From the NCBI GenBank assembly GCA_004359425.1, contig PTEU01000001.1, positions 767,488-809,740 of the forward strand: a DNA stretch of 42,253 bases, read 5' to 3'. Source of the DNA: Ideonella sp. MAG2. GTDB taxonomy: Bacteria > Pseudomonadota > Gammaproteobacteria > Burkholderiales > Burkholderiaceae_C. Shown here one piece after another: positions 8,529-15,473 of this stretch. The translations under genes and the position numbers were made by a program. Position 1 is the first letter of the stretch, and every line of letters begins with the position of its first letter. Under the pieces are notes generated by a model. It did not search any database. It was not told where the DNA came from and saw only the letters and a program-made list of their open reading frames with translations.

Positions 8529-9020
8529 TTACAGCAGATCGACCTTGAGGTAGTGCGCACCCGGAATGGGGTTGTAATAGTAGGGTGGCACTTCCTCAAA
8601 ACCCAGCGAGGTATACAGCTCGCGGGCGGCTTCCATATCGTCCAGGGTGTCCAGCAACATGCAGGAGTAGCCCTCTTGGCTGGCCCGGTCGATCAGCGCT
8701 TGCGCCAGCGCACGGCCCAAGCCAAAGCGCCGAAATGCGCGGCGCACAAACAGGCGCTTCATCTCGCAGGCGTTAGCGTGGTCGGCTTCCGGCAGGGGCC
8801 TGAAGGCACCGCAGCCGGCCAATGCACCGTCCACCCAGGCCAGCAGCAAACAGCCACCCGGCGGCGCATAGTCGCCAGGCAGTCCGGCCAATTCCTGTTC
8901 AAAATTCTGGAAGCACAGGTCGACAGCCAGGCTCTTCGCGTACTCGCGAAAAATCTCTCGGGCCGCCTCCATCGCCTCAGGCGATTCAGCGGGCAGCAGC
9001 TCAATCTGGGGGGCAGACAT
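8529..9020 (-). CDS. GNAT-family N-acetyltransferase
   Basis: A 163-residue acetyl-CoA-dependent N-acetyltransferase of unknown substrate. The acetyl-CoA-binding motif A appears as MKRLFVRRAFRRFGLGRALAQAL (R-x-F-G-L-G-R-A in place of the Q/RxxGxG/A consensus). The following ASQEGYSCMLLDTLDDMEAARELYTSLGF is motif B with the usual Y-x-x-LGF end. The N-terminal part (AREIFREYAKSLAVDLCFQNF) is typical of small soluble GNATs in proteobacteria. I use the ATG at 9018-9020; an upstream open stretch has no family features. The gene converges on the acyltransferase with only 12 bases between stops. Its upstream neighbour is the broken cytochrome b561 gene, 37 bases away. Confidence 0.85.
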   Translation of the reverse strand: MSAPQIELLPAESPEAMEAAREIFREYAKSLAVDLCFQNFEQELAGLPGDYAPPGGCLLLAWVDGALAGCGAFRPLPEADHANACEMKRLFVRRAFRRFGLGRALAQALIDRASQEGYSCMLLDTLDDMEAARELYTSLGFEEVPPYYYNPIPGAHYLKVDLL

Positions 9021-9057
9021 GGCCAAAGGGCGTAGCGGCAATACGGCCAAGTCTACT

Positions 9058-9644
9058 TCAGCCGCCCTGGGCCAAGACCCAGGCACCCCCGGCGGCGCAG
9101 GCCAGGGCAAGCCCTAGGGCCAGCAGGCGCTGAGCCCAACCGTCGGCGCTGGCCGGTGTGCCTGGGGCATGCTCGGCATCACCCGTGATCATGGGTGCAA
9201 CAACATGCTGCTGGTGGCACCGCTGACCCAAGAGATCAGTGGGCCGGTGAAGGCGATCTCGTCGTCAGCCACCAAACCGCTGGACACCTGAACCAACAGC
9301 ACAGTGAGCAAGGCCAACACCGACAGTGCGCCGAGAGGGTTGTGGCCCACATGCACGTATTCATGGGCTTCACTAACGCCGCGCACATACCGCAGCAGGG
9401 CCGCAGGGCTACGCACAAAACTGGCAAAGCGGGACCAGCGCCCCCCCACCACACCCCAGACCAAGCGGAAGACCAGCAGGCAGCCTACACCCACACCCAG
9501 GCGGGCATGCCAGACCATGGCATTGCCGCCCACATTGCCCGTGATCACCAAGCCAATGACCGCCAGCACCAAGAGCCAGTGGAACAAGCGGGTGGGCAAG
9601 TCCCATACGCGGGTGGGCACAAGAGGCGAGTGGGAGGTGGACAT
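9058..9644 (-). pseudogene. Cytochrome b561-type dihaem membrane protein, broken by an internal deletion
   Basis: The N-terminal 150 residues are a clear bacterial cytochrome b561 (Ni/Fe-hydrogenase b-type cytochrome superfamily). Landmarks are VWDLPTRLFHWLLVLAVIGLVITG (first helix with haem-ligand His), WHARLGVGVGCLLVFRLVWG (second helix with His) and GHNPLGALSVLALLTVLLVQ. After VSGATSSML the frame hits a stop at 9189-9191. The expected C-terminal end reappears in another frame as VAPMITGDAEHAP, a hydrophobic helix and a stop at 9058-9060. The helix carrying the last haem ligands (about 40 residues) has been lost. The gene is divergent from cytochrome c', a common pairing in which b561 passes electrons to a soluble cytochrome. 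Confidence 0.82.
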
Positions 9645-9871
9645 GGCGAACAGAAAAAAAGAGGAGCGGGTTGCAACGATAACGCAGGCGGCGGCGATTC
9701 CAGGCTGTCGCTGGGGTGCGCTGAGTGAGCCAGAACATGAGCCGCCCCCCACTTCATGCCAACCGGCTTCACTTCAAATGCGTACACTCCGGCTCACGCG
9801 GGTGCTCCCTGGGGCATGCGGCGTAGACAGATGGACCCGAGGCCCCTGGCCCTCATTTTCGGAGGATGTTT

Positions 9872-10324
9872 ATGAAGCGTTTTACCTTGGCCGCCACGGC
9901 GGTTCTGACCCTGGCGGCAGCCTTTCCTGCGGCGGCTCAATTTCAAAAGCCTGAAGATGCGATCAAGTATCGCAAAGCGGCTTTCACCGTGATGGCCAAT
10001 CACTTCTCACGCATTGGTGCTATGGCCAATGGCAAAGCGGCGTTTGACGCCCGTGCTGCGCAAATCAACGCGGAGATCGTCAACACCATGGCTGCCTTGC
10101 CATGGGCTGGTTTCATCGACGGCACCGCCAGCGGCGACACCCGCGCCAAGGCCGAAGTGTGGAGCAAGGGCGACGACTTCAAAGCTGGTGCCCTGAAGAT
10201 GCAAGAAGAGATCGGCAAGCTCAATGCAGCGGCCAAGACCGGCAACCTCGACCAGATCAAGGCGGCCTTCGGCGGCGCAGCCAAGACCTGCAAGGCCTGC
10301 CACGACGACTTCCGCAAGGAATAA
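9872..10324 (+). CDS. Cytochrome c' (periplasmic, class II)
   Basis: A 150-residue periplasmic four-helix-bundle haem protein, a class thought to bind NO or other gases. The precursor begins MKRFTLAATAVLTLAAAFPAAAQ, a clear Sec signal with cleavage after AAA. The mature part has the family pattern EDAIKYRKAAFTVMANHFSRIG, AAFDARAAQINAEIV and WAGFIDGT. The haem motif CKACH sits close to the C-terminus (TCKACHDDFRKE), as class II requires. The ATG at 9872 is preferred because GGAGG at 9861-9865 is correctly spaced for it; the ATG at 9866 is too close. A terminator follows at 10376-10410. Confidence 0.93.
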   Translation: MKRFTLAATAVLTLAAAFPAAAQFQKPEDAIKYRKAAFTVMANHFSRIGAMANGKAAFDARAAQINAEIVNTMAALPWAGFIDGTASGDTRAKAEVWSKGDDFKAGALKMQEEIGKLNAAAKTGNLDQIKAAFGGAAKTCKACHDDFRKE

Positions 10325-10375
10325 GCCAACCACCTGCACCTGAGCGCAGGTTCAGCCCGCGCAAGGCGCAGACAA

Positions 10376-10410
10376 GCCCACTGTTCAGCTCGCGCTGCAG
10401 TGGGTTTTTT
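10376..10410 (+). terminator. Rho-independent terminator of cytochrome c'
   Basis: CCCACTG (10377-10383) pairs with CAGTGGG (10398-10404), with an inner CAGC/GCTG stem in the loop, followed by six T at 10405-10410. It lies 52 bases after the cytochrome c' stop and just before the converging gene. Confidence 0.85.
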
Positions 10411-10443
10411 GATGGGGCGGCTGCGGCCGCCCGGCACTCACCC

Positions 10444-10977
10444 TCAGCGTTTGAGCTGGCGCTTCAGGTCGATGGCCCCCGCCTTGGCGGCGGCCAGCTC
10501 GGCCTTTTTGTAGACCCGCTCGGCCTTCTCGCGCAGGGCCACGGCTTTGTCCAGCGCCTGCTGAAACTTTTCAACCGTGTAGGTGTTTTCAGTGGCGATG
10601 TACACGCTCTTGCGCTGCGAAGCCTGGCCAAAACGCGGCAAGAGCACCGACAAGCTGCAATCGCGCACCGTGCCGCCTTTGCGCAAGCGCACCACCGGCC
10701 CGGAGATACCGACGGGCAGGTCATTGCGTTTGTGTTTGCTGGGTGCACGCTGCAAGCGCGACGCGGGTGGTGTGCTACGGATGCGCTTTTGAAGCTCATC
10801 CATGGCCAGGTTCAAGGCTTTTGCAGCGCCACTGCCATCGGCTGTGTGGTCTGAAAAGAGCTTGGTCCCTGCATAGCGCAACTGCCAACCATGGGTACTG
10901 CGGTGGTCTATGCGTTGAATGCCTTGTGGCACTTGAAAACGCTGGCCGCTGAAAATCACGACCTCTCTGAATCTCAT
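10444..10977 (-). CDS. Uncharacterised protein with two AP2-like segments
   Basis: A 177-residue soluble protein that I do not recognise by name. Two halves share a pattern that resembles AP2/integrase-type DNA-binding folds. The first (about residues 15-65) runs GIQRIDHRSTHGWQLRYAG ... SDHTADGSGAAKALNLAMDEL. The second (about residues 90-160) runs VGISGPVVRLRKGG ... SVYIATENTYTVEKFQQALDKA. In both, a short beta-rich segment containing W or aromatic residues leads into an alanine-rich helix. The C-terminus is a basic coiled helix (KKAELAAAKAGAIDLKRQLKR). A CGAGGAG ribosome site precedes the ATG. The AP2 idea is a weak visual inference; the gene itself is well supported by codon pattern and start signal. 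Confidence 0.6.
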   Translation of the reverse strand: MRFREVVIFSGQRFQVPQGIQRIDHRSTHGWQLRYAGTKLFSDHTADGSGAAKALNLAMDELQKRIRSTPPASRLQRAPSKHKRNDLPVGISGPVVRLRKGGTVRDCSLSVLLPRFGQASQRKSVYIATENTYTVEKFQQALDKAVALREKAERVYKKAELAAAKAGAIDLKRQLKR

Positions 10978-11069
10978 GAGACTCCTCGATACTGCTTGAT
11001 GAATCTCTCCCCGGGGCGGAAGTGTAGGGCAGCTTGAGTCTCAAATGAACCAGAAGTTGCAAAGATGCG

Positions 11070-11912
11070 CTACGGGTTTCCCAGAATTACCGTGCCACTG
11101 ATACAGGCCGCAACGTGCCCGCCGACCCAGATGTCAGGCCCGCTGCGTTCCACATAGACTCTGCCTTGACGGCCCATGCAAGTGCCCTGCGACACCACAT
11201 AGGCATCGGGGGCCTGGCCGCTGCCGATCAGCCACTGCGCCAAGCTGGCATTGAGGCTGCCGGTCACAGGGTCTTCAGGCACACCCAATTCGGGCACAAA
11301 GGCGCGCACTTCAAACTGGCACTCAGCACCTGCGGGGTACGCGCCAATGACCCCCAGGTTCAGGCCTTGCAGGGCAGCAAAGTGCGGCTGAATCTGGAGC
11401 ACGGTCTGAGCGTTGGCGACTTGGGCGGCCAGCCAGCCGGGGCCGTTGTCCACCCACTCCAAGGCCAACAGTTCAGACTCGGCCAGGCCCAGCACGGCAC
11501 ACACTTGCGGCCGCAGCGCGGCCTCAGCGGGGCCGCTGCGGCGCAGGGGTGGGGCAGCAAAGGCCAAGCGTGCGCCATCGCGCCGCACCCGCACCAAGCC
11601 CACGCCACATTGCTGCATCACTTGGCCGGGTTTTTTGGCCAAGCCACCGGCTGCCAACCACGCATAGCAACTGCCCAGCGTGGGGTGGCCGGCAAAGGGC
11701 AACTCGCCACCGGGGGTGAAGATGCGCACGCGGTAGTCCGCCTGTTCATCGGTGGGTTGCAGCAAAAACGTGGTTTCGCTGAGGTTGGTCCAGCGCGCAA
11801 AGGCGGCCATGTCGGCATCGCTCAGGCCGTCGGCGTCATGCACCACGGCCAAGGCATTACCCCGCGTGGGGGTGCTGGTGAAAACATCCAACTGGCTGAA
11901 GCGGTGCAGCAT
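11070..11912 (-). CDS. PhzF-family isomerase/epimerase
   Basis: A 280-residue protein of the PhzF family, whose members act as isomerases on small carboxylated metabolites. It starts MLHRFSQLDVFTSTPTRGNALAVV, the family's N-terminal signature including GNALAVV. The catalytic glutamate is in NLSETTFLLQP. FTPGGELPFAGHPTLGSCY contains the conserved G-x-E-L-P-F-A-G-H-P-T motif, and FVPELGVPEDPVTGSLNASLAQWL is the C-terminal signature EDPVTGS. Length is normal. It is the last gene of the minus-strand operon, 17 bases after the aminotransferase stop. Its place with a racemase, aminotransferase and exporters suggests action on an amino-acid-derived substrate. Confidence 0.9.
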   Translation of the reverse strand: MLHRFSQLDVFTSTPTRGNALAVVHDADGLSDADMAAFARWTNLSETTFLLQPTDEQADYRVRIFTPGGELPFAGHPTLGSCYAWLAAGGLAKKPGQVMQQCGVGLVRVRRDGARLAFAAPPLRRSGPAEAALRPQVCAVLGLAESELLALEWVDNGPGWLAAQVANAQTVLQIQPHFAALQGLNLGVIGAYPAGAECQFEVRAFVPELGVPEDPVTGSLNASLAQWLIGSGQAPDAYVVSQGTCMGRQGRVYVERSGPDIWVGGHVAACISGTVILGNP

Positions 11913-11929
11913 TTGGGGCCCCTCTGAGC

Positions 11930-13150
11930 TCAAGGTGTGGTGGGGCTGGGCGTTTCGTTCAAGTGCCGTTTGAGCACGCCACCCAGCAGGGCCACAGCCG
12001 TTTCGATCTCGGCCGGTGGCAGGGTCACAAACGACAGGCGCATGGTGCGGGTGTCCGCATGGTCGGCATAAAAGGCCTCGCCCGGCACATAGGCCACACC
12101 GGCCTTCACGGCTTCGGGCAGCAGGTGATAGGCGTGGCAGCCCGCAGGCAGGCGGATCCAGAAGAACATGCCGCCTTCCGGTGCTACCCATTCGCTGCCC
12201 TCGGGTAGGTGCAGCTTCAGCGCTGCGGCCATGGCGTCGCGCTGGGCCTTGTAGCGCGCGCGCACAGTGGGCACGTGCTGGTCCAAGAAGCCGTTGCGAA
12301 TGACCTCGTAAACCACGCGCTGGTTAAAGCCCGGCGTGTGCAAATCGGCCGCCTGCTTGGCTTGCAGCAGCTTGGGGCACAGCGCGGGTGGGGCCACCAC
12401 AAAGCCCAGGCGCAAGCCCGGCGCCAGCACCTTGGAGAAAGAGCCCAGGTAGATCGTGCCCTCGGGCCAGCGCGAGGCCAGTGAGGCGGGCGGCGGCTGG
12501 TCAAACCACAGGTCGCCATAAGGGTTGTCTTCCAGCAGTGGGACGTTGGCCGCTTGGGCCGCAGCCACCACGGCCTGGCGGCGGGCTTCGGGCATCACCC
12601 GGCTGCTGGGATTTTGGAAGTTGGGCAGCACATACAAAAAGCGGGTGCCGGGGGCCACGCGGGGCAGGGCCTCGATGGCCTCAGGGCGGGGGCCCTGGGC
12701 GTCGCTGTCCACGCTCACAAAATGCGGCTCATAGGGCGCAAAGGCCTGCAGGGCACCAAGGTAGGTGGGGGCTTCCACGGCCACGGGGGCACTGGCGTCA
12801 ATCAGCAGCTTACCCACCAAATCCAAGCCTTGTTGCGAGCCCGTGGTGATCAGCACTTGGTTGGCCTCCACGGTCTGGCCTTGGCCACGCAGCATGGCGG
12901 CCACCCACTCGCGCAGCGGGCCAAAGCCCTCGCTGGCGGCGTATTGCAGGGCCTCGCGCGGGGTGTCGGCGAGCACCTTGGCGGTGGCTTCGCGCATGGC
13001 GTCGATGGGGAAGGTGTCGGGCGAGGGCAGGCCACCAGCCAGCGAGCGGATGCCCGGCTGCTCAGTCACCTTCAGGATCTCGCGGATGATGGACGGGTTC
13101 ATGCGCGCCGCACGGTGCGCTTGGGTCCACAGGGGGGGCGTTGTCTTCAT
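11930..13150 (-). CDS. PLP-dependent aminotransferase class I/II (LysN/2-aminoadipate type)
   Basis: A 406-residue fold-type I aminotransferase without an HTH domain. It has an N-terminal IRSLAGGLPSPDTFP, ALQYAASEGFGPLREWVA and ITTGSQQGLDLVGKLL. VEAPTYLGALQAF and YVLPNFQNPSSRVM carry the PLP-ring and Asn contacts, and LLEDNPYGDLWF gives the Asp that binds the pyridine nitrogen. The Schiff-base lysine is in YLGSFSKVLAPGLRLGFV. These features match the alpha-aminoadipate/valine-pyruvate type transferases related to MocR proteins. The start ATG overlaps the racemase stop by 4 bases (ATGA at 13147-13150), so translation is probably coupled. The amino donor cannot be predicted. Confidence 0.9.
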   Translation of the reverse strand: MKTTPPLWTQAHRAARMNPSIIREILKVTEQPGIRSLAGGLPSPDTFPIDAMREATAKVLADTPREALQYAASEGFGPLREWVAAMLRGQGQTVEANQVLITTGSQQGLDLVGKLLIDASAPVAVEAPTYLGALQAFAPYEPHFVSVDSDAQGPRPEAIEALPRVAPGTRFLYVLPNFQNPSSRVMPEARRQAVVAAAQAANVPLLEDNPYGDLWFDQPPPASLASRWPEGTIYLGSFSKVLAPGLRLGFVVAPPALCPKLLQAKQAADLHTPGFNQRVVYEVIRNGFLDQHVPTVRARYKAQRDAMAAALKLHLPEGSEWVAPEGGMFFWIRLPAGCHAYHLLPEAVKAGVAYVPGEAFYADHADTRTMRLSFVTLPPAEIETAVALLGGVLKRHLNETPSPTTP

Positions 13151-13854
13151 GGGGTGTCTCCAGTAATCCAGTCCACCGCAGCCTGAGCATGCAGGGCAGT
13201 GGTGTCAAACAAGGGCACAGGCCAGGGGCCTGCAGCCGGGTCAATGAGTAAAGAAATCTCGGTGCAGGCCAGCACCACCGCATCACAGCCACGGTCGGCC
13301 AGATGGCTGATGACCTGACGATAGCGCTGATGCGAGCTGTCTACCAAGCTGCCTTGGCAAAGTTCTTCAAAAATGATGCGGTGAACCTCGTCGCGGTCGG
13401 CAGCCTCGGGCACCTCGCAGCGCAGGTCAAAGTGCTGCTGCAAGTAGTGGCGCAAGAAGTCGTCTTCCATGGTGAAGCGCGTGCCCAGCAGGCCCACCCG
13501 TCGCCGCCCCGCAGCGTGCAACGCACGGCCTGTGGCGTCGCCAATGTGCAGCAAGGGCAGGCGGCTGTGTTGCTGTATCAGCAGGGCCACCTTGTGCATG
13601 GTGTTGGTCGCGATCAACAAGCCTCGGGCTCCGGCGCGCTCTAGGCCAGCGGCCGCGTGGCCCAGCAATGCGCCTGCGTCGTCCCAACGGGCCTCACGCT
13701 GGAGTTGCGCCACGGTGTCGAAATTGACGCTGTGCAGCAGCAGCGGCGCACTGGTCAAGCCGCCCAGGCGCTGTGCCACGCCCTGGTTGATCAAGCGGTA
13801 GTAGACGCTGGTGGATTCCCAGCTCATGCCACCCAACAAGCCCAGCATGTTCAT
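13147..13854 (-). CDS. Aspartate/glutamate racemase (YgeA-like, Thr/Cys active site)
   Basis: A 235-residue cofactor-independent racemase of the Asp/Glu/hydantoin family that interconverts L and D amino acids. It starts MNMLGLLGGMSWESTSVYYRLIN, the family signature. The first active-site loop reads IATNTMHKV: the residue usually Cys is Thr. The second loop, VVLACTEISLL, keeps its Cys. From family knowledge, E. coli YgeA has this asymmetric Thr/Cys pair and works mainly in one direction. The start overlaps the DMT exporter stop by 4 bases (ATGA at 13851-13854). Placement between exporters and a transaminase suggests D-amino-acid production, or removal of such compounds, but this is inference. 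Confidence 0.9.
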   Translation of the reverse strand: MNMLGLLGGMSWESTSVYYRLINQGVAQRLGGLTSAPLLLHSVNFDTVAQLQREARWDDAGALLGHAAAGLERAGARGLLIATNTMHKVALLIQQHSRLPLLHIGDATGRALHAAGRRRVGLLGTRFTMEDDFLRHYLQQHFDLRCEVPEAADRDEVHRIIFEELCQGSLVDSSHQRYRQVISHLADRGCDAVVLACTEISLLIDPAAGPWPVPLFDTTALHAQAAVDWITGDTP

Positions 13855-14765
13855 GAGGCATTCCTTGATGTCGACGGCGTGCCCACCGGCATGCGCTTGC
13901 CCACCAGCACCACGGCAATGATGGCCAGCGAAAACGCCACTGTGCTGGCCTGCAAAGGCTCGCCCAACACCGGCACGGCCAGCAGCAGGGCAGCAAAAGG
14001 TTGGATCAACTGCACCTGGCTGACGCGCAGCGTGCCGCCCAAGGCCAAGCCCCGGTACCAGGCAAAAAAGCCCAGCCACATGGAGAACACCGTCACATAA
14101 GCAAAGCCGCCCCAGGCTGCGGCCGATGCGGGGGCGCTTGGCCACGTCCAGAGCGCTGCGGGCAGGGTCAGCGGCAGACTCAGCACCAGCACCCAGCAGA
14201 TCACATGTTCCGCAGGCAGGGCCGCCGAGAGCTTGGCACCCGCTACATAGCCGATGGACGCACTCAAGATGGCCAGCAGCAGCCAGCCATCGGCTCGGAC
14301 CATCTGGCCACCGCCTTCATGCAGAGCAAAGGCCAGCACCAGGCCACAGCCCAGCACGGCGCAGGCCCAGAAGCCCAGGCTAGCGCGCTGCCCCAAAGCA
14401 CATGCTGCCACTGCGGCGGTGCCCAAGGGCAAGATGCCGGTGACCACCGCCGCATGCATGGAGGGCACCTCGCGCAGAGCCAGCGCCAAGAACAGCGGAA
14501 AGCCCAGCACCGTGCCCAAAGCGCTGACACCCACGTACCGCCACTCAGCGGCTAGCGGGCGGCGTGCGCGCGTGAGCCACAGGTACACCAAGCTCAACAA
14601 GCCGGCTCCCGCTGCGCGGCCTGCGGTCACAAACAAGGGCGGCAGTTGCGGTGCGTCTTGCGGCCCCACCGCCAAGCGTGTCATGGGCAGGGTCAAGGCA
14701 AAGATCAGCACGCCCAGCGCGCCCCACCACAGACCTTGGTTTGAAGTCGTGTGCGTGGTGTTCAT
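13851..14765 (-). CDS. DMT-superfamily (EamA) metabolite exporter
   Basis: A 304-residue integral membrane protein of the drug/metabolite transporter superfamily with about ten predicted helices in two EamA repeats. The first repeat includes GLWWGALGVLIFALTLPMTRLA and AGRAAGAGLLSLVYLWLTRA, and ends in the LREVPSMHAAVVTGILPLGTA region. The second repeat begins at SASIGYVAGAKLSA and ends with VSQVQLIQPFAALLLAVPVLGEPLQ, the classic closing EamA motif with its conserved Pro and Gly-Glu. The ATG at 14763-14765 (MNTTHTT) is chosen because it forms an ATGA overlap with the LysE stop at 14762-14764. It probably exports an amino acid or relative, but the substrate is unknown. Confidence 0.88.
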   Translation of the reverse strand: MNTTHTTSNQGLWWGALGVLIFALTLPMTRLAVGPQDAPQLPPLFVTAGRAAGAGLLSLVYLWLTRARRPLAAEWRYVGVSALGTVLGFPLFLALALREVPSMHAAVVTGILPLGTAAVAACALGQRASLGFWACAVLGCGLVLAFALHEGGGQMVRADGWLLLAILSASIGYVAGAKLSAALPAEHVICWVLVLSLPLTLPAALWTWPSAPASAAAWGGFAYVTVFSMWLGFFAWYRGLALGGTLRVSQVQLIQPFAALLLAVPVLGEPLQASTVAFSLAIIAVVLVGKRMPVGTPSTSRNAS

Positions 14766-15370
14766 CGCAATGCCATCCACAGGGCCGTCAGGGCCAGCAG
14801 CAGCGCCATGCAGCGGTTAAACCAGGCCAGGCGTTGGCCCTGTTGCAGCCAAGGGCGAAGCGCCGCGCCCAAGAGGGCATAGCTGAAGTTGCTGGCTAAG
14901 GCATAGGCCGCCATTAGCGGCAAGACAACGGCCAAGCGTTCAATGAGAGGCCCGGGGGTGACCCAGCCCTGCACCACCAGCAAGGCCGCCATCCATGCCT
15001 TGATGTTGACAAACTGCAGAGCCACGCCCTGCACAAACCCCACCTGCAGGCGGTCCGCCTGCACCTCGCCCAAGGGCTGGGCTTGGCTCAGCTTCCAGGC
15101 CAGCCACAGCAAGTACGCCACCCCCAGCAGGGTGAGGCCAGACCGCAGCGCAGGCACCGCTTGCAACACAGTGCCCAGGCCAGCGCTGCACGCCAGCACC
15201 AGCAGCATCCAACCCACGGGCACTGCCAGGCAAAAAGGCAGGGCGGCCTTCAGGCCCCGGTTGGCGGCCAGGGCCGCCGACAAAGTGGTGTTGGGCCCCG
15301 GGGTGAAGGCCATGGCCGTGGCCAGCGCCAGGAGCGCCAGAAAGTCGGACAAAGGCATGAGCGGGAACAT
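14762..15370 (-). CDS. LysE/RhtB-family amino-acid exporter
   Basis: A 202-residue inner-membrane exporter of the LysE/RhtB family, which ejects amino acids or homoserine lactone-like compounds. The signature FLALLALATAMAFTPGPNTTLSAALAANRG (helix 1 with TPGPN) is present. VPVGWMLLVLACSAGLG, AYLLWLAWKLSQA and FVQGVALQFVNIKAWMAAL (the family's LNPKAW-like motif, here VNIKAW) follow. About six helices are predicted. Two in-frame starts, 15370 and 15358, are possible; the latter fits relatives better, but neither has a clear ribosome site. It is the first gene of the operon, read divergently from the MocR regulator across 103 bases. Confidence 0.88.
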   Translation of the reverse strand: MFPLMPLSDFLALLALATAMAFTPGPNTTLSAALAANRGLKAALPFCLAVPVGWMLLVLACSAGLGTVLQAVPALRSGLTLLGVAYLLWLAWKLSQAQPLGEVQADRLQVGFVQGVALQFVNIKAWMAALLVVQGWVTPGPLIERLAVVLPLMAAYALASNFSYALLGAALRPWLQQGQRLAWFNRCMALLLALTALWMALR

Positions 15371-15394
15371 CTGGACAGTGTAGGCAGCACGCCG

Positions 15395-15411
15395 GTACAG
15401 TCGCAGTACAG
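15395..15411. promoter_or_regulatory. Candidate MocR operator (GTACAG direct repeat)
   Basis: GTACAG occurs at 15395-15400 and again at 15406-15411, 11 bases apart start to start, or one helical turn. It lies in the space between the divergent LysE and MocR starts. MocR regulators usually bind short direct repeats in such spaces. A TTGACC at 15413-15418 could serve as a -35 box for the regulator. This is suggestive only. Confidence 0.4.
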
Positions 15412-15473
15412 ATTGACCATGCAAACACGGTATCTGTATCGGTCGCCCAAGAGGCACAGAAGGGAGTTCAACC

